From: Diplocarpon mali
Lineage: Eukaryota; Ascomycota; Leotiomycetes; Helotiales; Drepanopezizaceae
Direction of reading: 5' to 3'
Assembly: GCA_024741835.1 (NCBI GenBank)
Contig: JAENRP010000014.1
Span: forward strand, 62,640 to 126,639
DNA length: 64,000 bases
Below are positions 1 through 10,665 of the stretch, piece after piece. The notes under the pieces are model-generated. The model was not told the DNA's origin. It did not search any database and worked only from the letters and a program-made list of their open reading frames with translations. Numbering within the stretch: position 1 is the stretch's first letter; each line of letters begins with the position of its first letter. The translations under genes were made by a program, and so were the position numbers.

Positions 1-1706
1 TCACGGGGATCGGGGGCAGGAAGTTGGGCGGGTAGTCCACCCGCCTGTGCGGGAGAACGCCATCCAGATCCCAGGCGTGGATCGCGCCGTTGATCAGCAT
101 GAACGGCTCACCGGCCGTATTCGTTCTGTTCACCGCGGTGGGGATGAACGGCGATGCGTGGGGGCCCGATGGTCGCCATGGGCTCTGCTCGCCTTCGATG
201 AAGGCCAAGCGGTGGTGTGAGAGATTGAAGCCACCATGTTTGTTGATCGCATTCACGTCCGGCGGCGCGTCGATATTGAACGCGTACCTACATATCTGGG
301 AGAGATACTTGAAGTCTATGGTGCGAGAGACCATGGGAAGCAAGTGCTCGGGCGTGCCGGAGCCTGTTTGCCAGAGTCCCCATTGAGTGCATAATTGGTA
401 GGGCCAGGTGCGCCAGTCTTGCCTGATATCATCGTACTTGTAGAAGGGCCTCTCGTGCAAGCTGAAGCATGCGTCTTGGGATTTGGTGCAGCGGGAGAGG
501 ACATATTTGGCGATATACCCGGTCCAATTCAGCCAGGGCGTAGTCAAGCTGGCCACCTCGGCTTCGTAGCCGCCTACCTTGATGAGATCTTGGACGATGT
601 TGCTAAGCGCATGCGTCTCTTGGTAGACCACGTGTGGCGAAGTGAGATGGCTGCAGTACTGCTTGAACGTAGGATCGGATTCCATCTCGTCCCAACTCTG
701 GTTTTCCCATGTCAGAAGAGCCACGGAGATGATGTAGGCAAAGTCGTCATCGTGGGTGAGGCCTTGCAGACCAAAGGCGCGCTTGAGTTTCGCGGTTGTG
801 GCCGGGTCTTTCTTGCCGAGGAGAATATTGTCTACAATCTTGGTTATCTTCTGGTGATGTGCCATGCACTTTTGGTCCGCGTAAGTCCGGATTGGCTCCC
901 AGTACGCCCAGTTGTCCTGGGTCGCGTACGTGACTGCGCTCGTGGCGATGGCACCTAGACGCTCAGGTCAGTCAGAGGTCTCCACGAGGGCCAGGATACA
1001 TACCCCAGAACACATCAGGATAGAGCTTTCTCGAGAGAGCAACAAGGCTCCCAGCATACCCCCCGCCCAGTGCAATGTACGCCGTATTAGGAGCCTTGAG
1101 ATTCTTCCCCTCCAATCCAGCAAATACGACGTTCTTTGCGAAGTAGGCCTGGTCCGCCATCGCCTGGTCGGTTGTCAAGAAGCGCAGGCTCTCTTTGCTC
1201 AGATCCGGCACTGGGAAGCTCTCCCCATAGTACCGGTGCTCAAGGACGACTGCAATCCCGTTGGTAGCCACCGCAAGATCGTGCAGTATCCCTTTCTGCA
1301 GATAATTCAACTGGTCCTGCCCGCTCGTCGACCCAGATTGCAAGACAAACACTGGCCCGCCATCCTGGTAGTACGAAGCGTCGAACCAGTACCGAATGAA
1401 GAACTCATCTTCGGTATGAGGTTCGTACCGGGTGTCATTGTGAAAGTGGTCGACTGGCACGATCATGCTATACTCTGGGTAGACGGAGCTCGGCTCTGCC
1501 ACTCTCTCGTAAGACTCGTCGATCGGGAAGGGTCTCCAGGAAGATCCTAATACTTTCTGGATGCGCTGATCAGTTCAACTTTCTGTATGATAGAGCTTGG
1601 TAGCTTCTCATACCCGGTGTCTCACTAATCTCTTGGGAGGCGGCGCTGCGAATGACACGGATGCAAGCGCCAGCAGCGCGCACACCACGCCGAGCTTCTT
1701 GACCAT
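1..1706 (-). CDS. Secreted S28-family serine peptidase homologue, catalytically degenerate, C-terminus cut by window edge
   Basis: Exons on the minus strand are 1706-1614, 1556-1004 and 954 to beyond position 1; the phases join cleanly. The ATG opens a typical signal peptide (MVKKLG then a hydrophobic run ending SFA-AP), so the protein is probably secreted. The body matches the fungal S28 (prolyl/lysosomal Pro-X carboxypeptidase-like) family: VPVDHFHND near the N-terminus, LEHRYYGES, RKLYPDVFWG and, near the C-terminus, GGFNLS and HAWDLDG. In this family the nucleophile sits in GGSYxG; here residues around 195-200 read GGGYAG, with codon GGG where Ser is expected. The Asp of the usual xxDPW motif is Ser in EQSPW (minus strand near 179-170). 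The catalytic His is kept in HAWDLDG. I infer an inactive or altered pseudoenzyme; that it belongs to the family is firm. The last codons lie outside the window. A CTATATAG box at 1915-1922 is a possible TATA element. Confidence 0.88.
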
Positions 1707-3163
1707 CGTCAAGCTGTGGATGGCACAGTCCGGCAACAGGCGAGGTCAGGGGAGAATCTGAGCGCGTTAGAAGGGTGCAACTGTGACCATCTGGCTATTC
1801 CCTCCCATCTGCCTGTCGAGATTGGGGGTTCTGAAGATCCGACTCACATTGATGCGACACACGGCTCACGACACCGTCAACAAACCCTCCCGCGCAAGCG
1901 ACAAGCTTACCCATCTATATAGCTATCCAGAGTGCCTGATTGCCAGCCACATCTTCTGGTTACGTAGGCTCGAGTCTCCATGACGAATCTCCAGGAGCAC
2001 AGGGCTCGGTGCTAGATGACGTTATTCTCATAGTTCGTGTCTATACTCTGGTAAGGATTGCATTGATGAATCCTTGATCCCAAATTCCTTGGCGAGTGAC
2101 CAAGCACCAGTATTGTTACGACAGAGAGCCCCTGCCCTCTGCGTGCTGCGATCGTATTCTTCACCATGTGTCGCGTTCAGAGCGCGACGAGAAGTGTCGT
2201 GAGATGCGACGACTCTCCTGCCCTGCGAGCGGTGGCTCTTTGGGAGTGAATCGCGGCCACTCCCTCTGCGTTAGGAGCCTCGAGCGTCGAGCGATTTCGC
2301 TTAGCCGCAGTCCAAACAAACATCACATCGGCGGGTGTCCGGAGGTGGATTCCCGGTGTGTTTGCAAGGGTAGATATACTTTCTCCGAGCCTTTCTCTGG
2401 CCCGCGACCAAGGACTTCTGTAGCGATACTCACCGTGCGGGTAGGGACCTCACCCTGTCGCCCAGAATAAGGATTTTCGCCAAGCGTACCTTATCTGTAT
2501 CTCTGCATCCGGGTCATTGTCCAGGATTTCCTATTTGGTACAGGAAATAAATTGGCCGGGGATGAGAAAGGATTTCGTGCGCGAAACACTTGCGAGGCGG
2601 ATGCTGGGGGCAGGGGTTGCTATCTCTGTAATACTATAAACGGTGCAGATACAGATATCATTGTTCTCTGCTCCCTTTCGTTTGTGATAGGCGTATCATC
2701 TTCTGCTAAGCGACTGATGTCAATATTGATCTGCGTCGTATTTCTGCAGGCGAGAGAAGAATACTGCCGACCGAAATCTCAACTATCCACATCCCATACG
2801 TAATCCCGTGTGAGAAACGACGCATGGGTTGTGCAAGGGATCAGACCCCTCGCGATCTCAGATTGGCGTGAAAATGTCTGCAAGATTCGTGGGCATTTCA
2901 AAAATTCGCGGATATCTTACTACGTATCGGCTCCCGAGTTTTTGTTTCCTCCGATATTGGGACCGACCTGACGAGCACCTCTACAAACGACCTCCCATAG
3001 TATACAGATGATAATCCTCAACAATCGAGTAGGAATTACGAGCGTAGTATATTTGACAACCGGAGTATACGAAGAAACCGTACGGAACACAGATCCTTCG
3101 CCTCCAACGCCATGCCACCAGTCTCTAACCCCAGGTCTAAGCAGAAATATCCCGGGACCCATG
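1707..3163. other. Intergenic, no gene seen
   Basis: This stretch holds the promoter of the S28-family gene at its left end (possible TATA box at 1915-1922) and the 3' flank of mcr1 at its right end. Short open frames occur on both strands, but they lack family resemblance, signal peptides or plausible splice partners. Confidence 0.6.
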
Positions 3164-4166
3164 CTAAAACTGATGCACTTGTTCCTTCGTATAACCCAGC
3201 TGTTCCAAGATACCTCTCTTGCCGCTCTTGAACGAGTTCCCTCCAAGCAGCGCGCTCTCCATGGCCGGAGGGCCGCAAACAAAGACCTTGATCCTCTCAC
3301 CCTCCATCGCCCTCCCCGAGGCTTGCTCGATCAGTTCCTTGGTCACATGGCCCTTGCGAAACGGACAGTGGTCTCCGGGTCGGCTCACGGTATACACCGC
3401 CTTGAACCTGTCACCGTAATTCCTCTGCAGTTCCTCGAATTCTTGCCGGAAGAGCACGTCTGCGTCGGAATTCACGCCAAAGACCAGTGTGATCCTCGTC
3501 TTGTCGGCGGGATCTTGTAGAACACCCCGGATGAGTTGGTACATAGGGGTGATGCCCGCGCCACCGGCTATCAGAGTGATGTGCTGGAACTGGTTGGGTG
3601 TCCAGCGGTAGCCATTCAGGGCGCCGGCGAAGTAGACAGAATCGCCCGGAGAAAGCCCGTGGAGATAGCTACTTGCTTTTCCATCTGGATATTTCTTGAC
3701 AAGCAGTTCGATGGCTCCTCGCTGATCTGCGAGTGTGTAAGCACGGGATCGTTTTGCAGAAAATGGGAGGTGAGTACCTAAAGAGCTAACGGGTGTGTAG
3801 GGTCGGACAGTTGGGAAGAACTTTCCTTTCGGCCAGGTGACTACTAGCACAGAAGCTGGTCGATGTTAGCAAATGCTTCTCATGAATTTCTGGAGACTTA
3901 CACGTCAAAACGAGTCCGCTCTTGGCCTCAGCATGGGGAAACTCGAATCGCAACTTCTTCGTGTTATGGTTGACAAGTTCCGAAGATTCAAGTCGTAGAG
4001 ACTGGCCGAACCGGTTCGAGAAGATTGGCGGTGGCTCTTGCGACTCGGCGTGTACATTTTCTGTGAAGTAGGATCTGGCGACGTATAGTCCGACAGCTGT
4101 GGCTGCCAGGAGACCACCTGTCGCGGCTGTTAGGCGATGACTTCTCGTGACGGCTCGGGTGGCCAT
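3164..4166 (-). CDS. mcr1: NADH-cytochrome b5 reductase 2, mitochondrial
   Basis: The product (301 aa, the family's usual size) is the FAD enzyme that passes electrons from NADH to cytochrome b5 at the mitochondrial outer membrane or intermembrane space. Exons are 4166-3902, 3855-3778 and 3726-3164, with introns of 46 and 51 bp. The N-terminus is basic (MATRAVTRSHR) and is followed by one membrane segment (GLLAATAVGLYVARSYF), which fits the known sorting signal. The FAD-binding motif RPYTPVSS sits around residue 100. GGAGITPMYQLIR and VFVCGPPAM are the nicotinamide-binding motifs. The C-terminus ends in the conserved LGYTKEQVHQF. Intron 2 is 51 bp with no stop, so an unspliced message would insert 17 residues just after the FAD motif. 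The gene is divergent from the DUF1772 gene. Confidence 0.96.
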
Positions 4167-4942
4167 TATTTAAGGAGAAGATAAAAATGGAATCTGGAAG
4201 TAATCTGGAGGTTATCTAGGAGATTTTGATATTGATGTTTAAGTGGATGAATGATTGACGATGCATGATAGGCATGTGTATATGATACCAGAGTCACGTG
4301 ATGACATGGAGGAAAGCGCACTCCAAGCTCTGTCCGTCCGGCCGACGAGCAGCCAGTTGCCGTCGACCATCTGCGCCGTAAGCCCGCGATGAATGAGCGT
4401 CGGAAAGCTGGAAGCCAGTATGTCCGTTTGTTGTTCGAGGAAGCGGACAAACCAGAAATCCGAAGGCCGCGCCAGAGCGAGACGGACTTCCGGCGCCATA
4501 GTGTGGCCGCGATTAAGCCGCGATCATCCCCCCCGAACGCAGCAAAGCGCCGCATGGTGTTGATTTAGCATTCTCCGAGATCGTGTCGCATGGAAATCCC
4601 CCTCGCCGACCTCTGTTTTGGAGTTTGGTACGTGTCCGTGTCCGGCCGGGAATATGGGTAGGTGAGGGGTTGTACTTATGTCAACTATATAGACCCTTCA
4701 AGAGCCTGCTCTGATACTGATAGAATCTAAAGGTGTAGATTCTGACTTTTATAGAGCTGCAGGAGCTATATACAAGGTACGATTACTTAAGCACAATCCT
4801 TGTATATTCTAACAGATATAGCCATCTTGACGAGAAGCGCGCTTCAGCACCGAGACATAGCCGCTCATCGCCATCTCCCATCAGATATTCACAGCATCTC
4901 CTCCCTTGTCGACGTCTTCCTTGTCAGAGGCAACGATACATC
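4167..4942. promoter_or_regulatory. Divergent promoter region between mcr1 and the DUF1772 gene
   Basis: The interval separates two head-to-head genes and so must hold both promoters. CTATATAG at 4685-4692 is a possible TATA box about 250 bp before the DUF1772 start. An inverted repeat, AGAATCT at 4722-4728 and AGATTCT at 4737-4743 with an 8-nt spacer, lies just downstream. The doubtful frame at 4239-4499 also falls here. Confidence 0.45.
4239..4499 (-). CDS. Small orphan open frame with coding-like codon use (doubtful)
   Basis: An ATG-initiated frame of 86 codons. Its first 60 or so codons favour G or C at the third position and give a balanced composition (for example PSDFWFVRFLEQQTD and MVDGNWLLVGRTDRAW). 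The last 25 codons lose this bias and may be intron or untranslated sequence. I recognise no family. It lies just upstream of mcr1 on the same strand and could equally be part of the shared promoter region. It could be a lineage-specific small gene, a gene fragment or chance. Confidence 0.22.
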   Translation of the reverse strand: MAPEVRLALARPSDFWFVRFLEQQTDILASSFPTLIHRGLTAQMVDGNWLLVGRTDRAWSALSSMSSRDSGIIYTCLSCIVNHSST

Positions 4943-5550
4943 ATGACCATGCCAGCGGGACACTCGACGTCTTTCCGCATCGCTCAAATCGTCGGTCTCA
5001 GCGGCGCAGCTTGGCTGTCGGGTACGTCTCTCGCGCCTTGACACACAGGAAAATGAGGATCTTCCTCGCCGTATGCCCGCAGAGCTGACACCACCCAGGC
5101 AACATTGCATCGCTCTCCCTGATTACCGTGCCCACGCTCCTCAACTCCCAGACCCCGTCTGGCCGCCAACTCTCCCCACGAACGCTCGCTCGGCAATGGC
5201 GCCAGACCTACGAGATCGGTAAATCCCAGAACAGGCCCGCGTCGGCCCTCATCGGCGCCTCCTTCGCCTTCCTCGCCTACAGGTCACGCGCCGGTCCTCG
5301 TCACGTGATGGGACTCTACGGATTGGCCGCGTTGCTGACGATGGGCATCGCGCCCTTTACCTTGCTGGCCATGGCCGGCACCAATGGGAGGCTCATCCGA
5401 AAGAGCGAGGAGGAGGGGGATGCCAAAGAGAGTGCACAGGAGGGCGAGGAGGTGAAGGCGTCGTTGGAGAGCTGGGGACGCCTGAATGCCGTGAGGAGTT
5501 TGTTGCCGCTTGTCGGGGGCGCGGTTGCTGTTATCGCTGCTTTGCCTTGA
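4943..5550 (+). CDS. DUF1772 (anthrone oxygenase-like) membrane protein
   Basis: Exons 4943-5021 and 5099-5550 join in phase 1 to give 176 aa. The first exon is easily missed: it supplies the first membrane segment (FRIAQIVGLSGAAWLSG), which continues across the junction into NIASLSLITVPTLL. Further membrane segments lie around ALIGASFAFLAY, GLYGLAALLTMGIAPFTLLAM and the C-terminal RSLLPLVGGAVAVIAAL, giving the four-helix layout of the family. The LARQWRQTYEIGK stretch and WGRLNAVRSLLPL near the end are family signatures. Some members oxidise anthrones in polyketide pathways, but most are uncharacterised, and no polyketide synthase is present here, so I assign no substrate. A second ATG six bases downstream is an equally good start. 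Confidence 0.85.
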
Positions 5551-6537
5551 ATCGGGATCGAGGCCCTGGACTCGGGCTATCGAGAGACGTTGATGACTTT
5601 GCGGACTTGGGTGGAATCGCATGCACTGTTTCGTTCGCTGGGCGTGATGCGAAGGGGATGCCAACATTGGGGAGGCAATTAGGTCCGCTGTTCCTCGCAG
5701 CTCATTCTTGTGTTGGCCCTGGGTTATTTTGAGTAATAAAATTCCGACCCTCGCACCGCTCTCCACTCCGCCACTCAACTCTGGCCACTTCCTCCGCCTG
5801 ACTCGAGAGGATTCAAACTGTGATCTCTGATAATCGAACGTCCTTGCCGATGACGCGCGGCAAGCGACTCACTTTCACCCAGGCAGGACTGCAGCTACAC
5901 CCTACAAGACGAGGCCAAAATGCGGATTTACCGCGTGCACGAGTTGGTGGGCCCAATGCCTCGCAGCCTGGAGCCACAAGCCTCGAGAAGAGAAGAAGCG
6001 TGGCAATCTCAAGGCACACCGAACGCAAGCAGAGTCAACAGAATCGTGGAGTCACAGATTGAGAAGATCAATGCCTTCAGGCCAGCGGCCAGTGTCTCAT
6101 ATTCACAAATAACATGCTGTACGGTTTACCCGCAGTTCTCCTCTAGACGCCAGTCCAGACCAGGAGCCATTTCCCAAACTCCAATTACCCAAGTAGCCCA
6201 GTCCGTAAGCAGATCCATACATAGCCTGCCAGTCCAATCCGCGAGGCAAATCCTAACCCTTGACACCAGAGAAACCCCGCTCGTAAACAAGCTGCCAGAC
6301 CGTCCGTAGACTATCAAAAGGTATGCTGCGGTGGGAAGGAATCAGATTGGATCCTTTCGAAGTCGAGTGTGTAGTACCAACATGAAGCGATGAGCGAAAC
6401 CCTGCCGTAAACAGCATGCTAGACCGTCCCGAGAGACTATCAAAGGTATCATGTGCCCATAAGCGCCAACCGAAAGACGCACTCGAAATATTGATCGAAA
6501 GGTGGCAGGAAGATGGTGCAAGATGATTTCGAGGTGC
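5551..6537. other. Convergent intergenic region with a 55-bp imperfect direct repeat
   Basis: This is the 3' flank of both the DUF1772 gene and histone H4. I see no gene. Its notable content is an imperfect direct repeat, described separately, close to the H4 3' end. Confidence 0.55.
6271..6450. repeat. Imperfect 55-bp direct repeat, two copies 125 bp apart, 3' of histone H4
   Basis: Copy one is 6271-6325 and copy two 6396-6450. Both start GAAACCC, continue through CGTAAACA and AGACCGTCC, and end AGACTATCAAA then GGTAT, with small substitutions and single-base gaps between them. The second copy ends 88 bp from the H4 stop codon, so one or both copies may be in the H4 3' untranslated region or terminator. 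Confidence 0.75.
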
Positions 6538-7085
<548 letters not shown>

Positions 7086-7232
7086 GGTGCAGTTGTTGTG
7101 AAAGGTTTATGATGAGGAGTTTTGATGAAGTGACGCGTCGTGAGACGGTGTGGTAAATGTTGTTGATGGAGGTGGTGTGAGGTATCAATGCGTTCGGGGC
7201 AAAAGAGAGGCTGCGAGCGGGGATGGACTAGG

Positions 7233-7239
7233 TATATAT
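7233..7239 (-). promoter_or_regulatory. Candidate TATA box of histone H4
   Basis: The minus strand reads CATATATACC at this place, about 148 bp before the H4 start codon, next to a GC-rich GGGCGGGCG stretch. Position and strength suit a highly expressed histone gene; there is no direct proof. Confidence 0.45.
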
Positions 7240-7273
7240 GGGCGGGCGATCCTGCTGGCTGTGATTGCGATTT

Positions 7274-7292
7274 GATTACGATTACGATTACG
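7274..7292. repeat. GATTAC hexamer repeated three times in the H4 promoter
   Basis: Three exact head-to-tail copies of GATTAC lie about 35 bp beyond the candidate TATA box. They could be a multimerised protein-binding site or a simple short tandem repeat. Confidence 0.6.
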
Positions 7293-8852
7293 CGCTAGCG
7301 AAGAAACGAAAGGATTCCAAAAGCACAGATTACAGGGGTCAGAACGAACGTCGAAACATTTGGTGTGTAGTGCATTTTGATTGGTCGTGAGATGCGTGAT
7401 AGCAGTCCGGTAAGCGAGAACGCGGGTGTGGAGCCAGAATCTCACGAAACTCGACCTCGTGGAGATGTACAACATCCGGGGAAAGGGAGCAAACCGCATT
7501 GTTTTACGGATATCGATGCGGAGATCGATATACATGTAATACTGATTATGGGCTTAGTAATACCTCGAAACGCCGCTGTGCCGAACACCTCGACGCGTAC
7601 ACACTCGATTCGCTGCGTCGGCGCCCGACCTACGAGCTGGAACCAGACAAAACAGAGCACGAAAGGATACAGACATGAGGATTACCACGAGGAGGCCATG
7701 CACGCCGCGTGCAGCATGCATATATACCTTGGGTTTTCGGCTTTGGGAGCTGGAGGCTCTGCCAGCTTCCTAGGGGCTCGTCGGGACGCGCTCTCGGCTT
7801 CTGCTCTTGGGAACCAATTCAGATCTCTCCAGCTCCAACAATATTCTCTCACCATCACCTCGAGTCATACTGATCCGGACGCGTCTCTCGGGCAAAGCCA
7901 TACAAGGGATTCGTGCAGACTCGACGCGCACATTCGAATTCGAAACAGCATGGCATTACTACTTGTGTCTAACCTGCAGACAATTCTCACTTGTTTCCTT
8001 TGGTGTGATCTTTCCATCCCCGCCAGGAAGCTCTTGCTCTGGAATGCCGCAGCCTCATCGAGAGTTCCAGCTGACCCATCAAACCTCCCTCGATGTTCCT
8101 CGAAAAGACGTTGTTCATCTTTTAATCCGCTCGTTTTATTCTCCCTACTCACCAACTGCCTGTACTTCGTACGCAGAGTGCCTGCCTGTCTTCCGTCTCG
8201 ATCCCGAAATGACTCCGACAACCAGCTCAAGTGACTGGGACGATGTGTCTCTCTATGCGGAGAGGTCCCTTCTTTCTCGATTTCTTTGTTTACGCTCTCG
8301 TATTGCGCCGCCAAGGGTTGTTTCTGTCATCGTTGAGCCTGGCCGCTCCTTGCAGTGTTCCCGATCCTCGCAAGGATATTCACACTTATATCAAAGACGT
8401 GCCACGAATGCAGTGTCGTTTAGTTACTAAATGATCTTCTACCTTTGATGTTTCAACTGCTACATCGCATCACGTAGCTTCTTCCTTTTTATCCTCATGA
8501 CCGCCACGTGGGCTATGTCTTTCTGACTATCGCACTCGCATCTGGTTCGTCGTGAACGAGTTTATTTGGAATGAGCCTGTTTGCGAAGTCGCAGCTGGAC
8601 CGAGCCTGGTCTTGGGGCGAGAGGCGAGACTTGCGGGAGTCAGCAAATCATTGGAGCCGCCTCCTTGACTACCTAGGTAGGTATTTCTCTGATGCCCGCG
8701 GACTTCAGGCTGCCATCTAGATGAATCTATCTACTCCGTGGTGGGTTCTGGAGATAGATATTCGCTCTGTAGTGACACTGCTCCTCGACCAGGTTTCACG
8801 GTGCCGAGTTTCTTCTCTTACCCCCCCTCGGAGCCAGCTTCGATCATCACCG

Positions 8853-10665
8853 TCAGCTGCCCGAGGGCCCAGCTGTTGTCTCCAAGCCAATTCCCGCCTT
8901 CTTGTCTGGCGACTCCCCTACCGTCCCCTCCCTCTTCACTTCTCCCTCGACAATTACGACCGCCTCCTCCGTCCTTCTCTCACTCATCCTCTTGTCGACC
9001 GCCCGCCGAAAAGCCCCTTGGCACAACACACTCACCACCCCAGCCACTACGAAACTTCCACATATCGCACCCCCGATAACATCATAATGATCGCCAGCCA
9101 CCTCGACCCCGTGCCAGAATCTGCCCTCCGGCTCCGCGACATTCAACACTAGACTCAGCAGCTGGATGACACCAATAGCCATCGCCGCCGCGATCGTAAT
9201 CAAGGTCAAGACGATAGAGTAGTACAGGATAGCGATTTGGTCGCGCGCGAGGGCGGTCGATGTATAGAGCGTCATCATCAATGCGCCGTCGGTCGTGTCG
9301 AGGAGACACATGCCTGCTGTGAAGAGGATGGGGAAGATGAGAATCAGCCAGAATGAGGTCCCCGAGGCGCCTTGCAGGGAAGCGATCCCCAGCAATGCGA
9401 TTTCGGAGCTGGTGTCGAAGCCAAGACCGAAGAGTACTCCTAGGGGATACATTTTCCACGGCCTGGATCACGTTGTCAGGTAAAACCTGGGTTTTTCTGA
9501 AAGGCGCAAAAAGCCTACCTGTCGATGAATTTAAACAGCCTTTTGAAGATACGAAAGAGCGGCCCGCCACCTACCCATGGATCGGGTGATCTCCTGTCCA
9601 GCCGAGTCAGTGCTTCGTTTCATCCAAGTACCCCTTCGCGGTTCGATCAGAACGGATTGTATCTGCCGTTCCCCTCTCACAGGCGCTCAACAAGCGGACG
9701 GGGACATACTCCTCCCCACGCTCAACAATTCCCTTGAGCTGCAATACCAGTTTCCACAAAATCCACACGTTCAGCAGACTCAAGATGATCAAGAAAGCCG
9801 CCGACACAGACGTCCCAATGATCCCGCCCACTTTGCCGAAGGAGCCGAAGCGGTCACTCACTGCGGCTGCGGTGGCGGCAACGACGATCGAGGTGATTAT
9901 CACGATCCTACGCGTCTCGTTAGTCGGCTTGTTACCTGGCGAGAGTGTTGGAGCAAAGGCATGTACGTCGAGTGACCCAGGGAGAAGAATGTGCCGACGG
10001 TGGTTGGGCGTTGGCCATCTGCTATCAAGCGCCGTGTCATGAGGTCGATGGCCTGGATCGAGATCAGTGGGTTGCTTGCTTTGATGGGGAGTCGACTGGG
10101 GAGGGGAAGGGGTGGCAAGGTACCGAGATATGGTCAGCATCCAGTGCGTGGCGTAGGCCGAGGGTGTAGGCGAGTGCTGCTGTGGATGCCATTGCCCTGG
10201 ATGTAGCCAAGTCAGNTCCTCATGTCCAATATCTCCAGCCAGGCCTTCCTACCCACATTGCATCAACACCGTCACATGACAATCTCGGTGCTCACTCTGT
10301 TTCCCTTGTTTCTTTACTTCTAGAACGGTGCAACTCACGGATGATAAGCCTACGTTACATCAGCACCCTGGTCACAAGACAGCGACCACCGTTCAAACCA
10401 GCACTTCTCCTTGTCGACATTGCCCAAGCGAGGAACAGACTCTAGAACAATCATAAACCTCTTAAATAAGAACACTTACAAGCACGATTCCCACGCCAAC
10501 CCAAACAACTGCATTACCCACCACCAACGCCCCAATCGTCCCCAGCACCTCCAATGGCAGCTTGTTGATGCCCGGCGTGCGGCCATGCACCGCCCTCACT
10601 CTACCCAGCCACTGTTTCCGCCTCCCGCCACGGGTCATGCTCGCTTCGTCGTTGGCCGGCTCCAT
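8853..10665 (-). CDS. NiCoT-family nickel/cobalt transporter
   Basis: A 414-aa secondary transporter for Ni2+ and/or Co2+ (HoxN/NixA family), built from seven exons: 10665-10480, 10349-10339, 10196-10124, 10052-9967, 9907-9681, 9570-9519 and 9462-8853. All phases fit. Family signatures are intact: RHALDADHIS in the metal-selective helix, FFSLGHST, LGFDTSSEIALL and GMCLLDTTDG. About eight membrane segments are visible, followed by a charged C-terminal tail. Exon 2 is only 11 nt and encodes AYH plus part of a Pro, bridging the first helix to PAMASTAALAYTLG; without it the frame breaks. Nickel in fungi mainly serves urease, but no urease gene is here. The single ambiguous base of the window (10216) is inside intron 2 and does not touch the coding sequence. 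Confidence 0.92.

Larger units (their letters stand above)
7086..8852. other. Intergenic: H4 promoter and 3' flank of the Ni/Co transporter
   Basis: Besides the H4 promoter elements, the stretch has long open frames on both strands (7377-8234, 7807-8430, 7865-8314). They have irregular codon use, no recognisable domain, and in the minus-strand case a TTG in place of the first ATG. A palindromic CTACCTAGGTAGG lies near 8670. I call no gene. Confidence 0.5.

Noticed and set aside
5800..5870. tRNA-like B-box (TTTGAATCC on the minus strand)
   Set aside because: The T-stem does not pair and no A box or acceptor stem can be drawn. Other GGTTCAA-like sites (48270, 52855) fail the same test.
7377..8430. 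Overlapping plus-strand open frames of 285 and 207 codons
   Set aside because: Codon use is irregular, composition is rich in Ser, Arg and Leu as in random frames, there is no domain, and the region is the expected promoter of H4.
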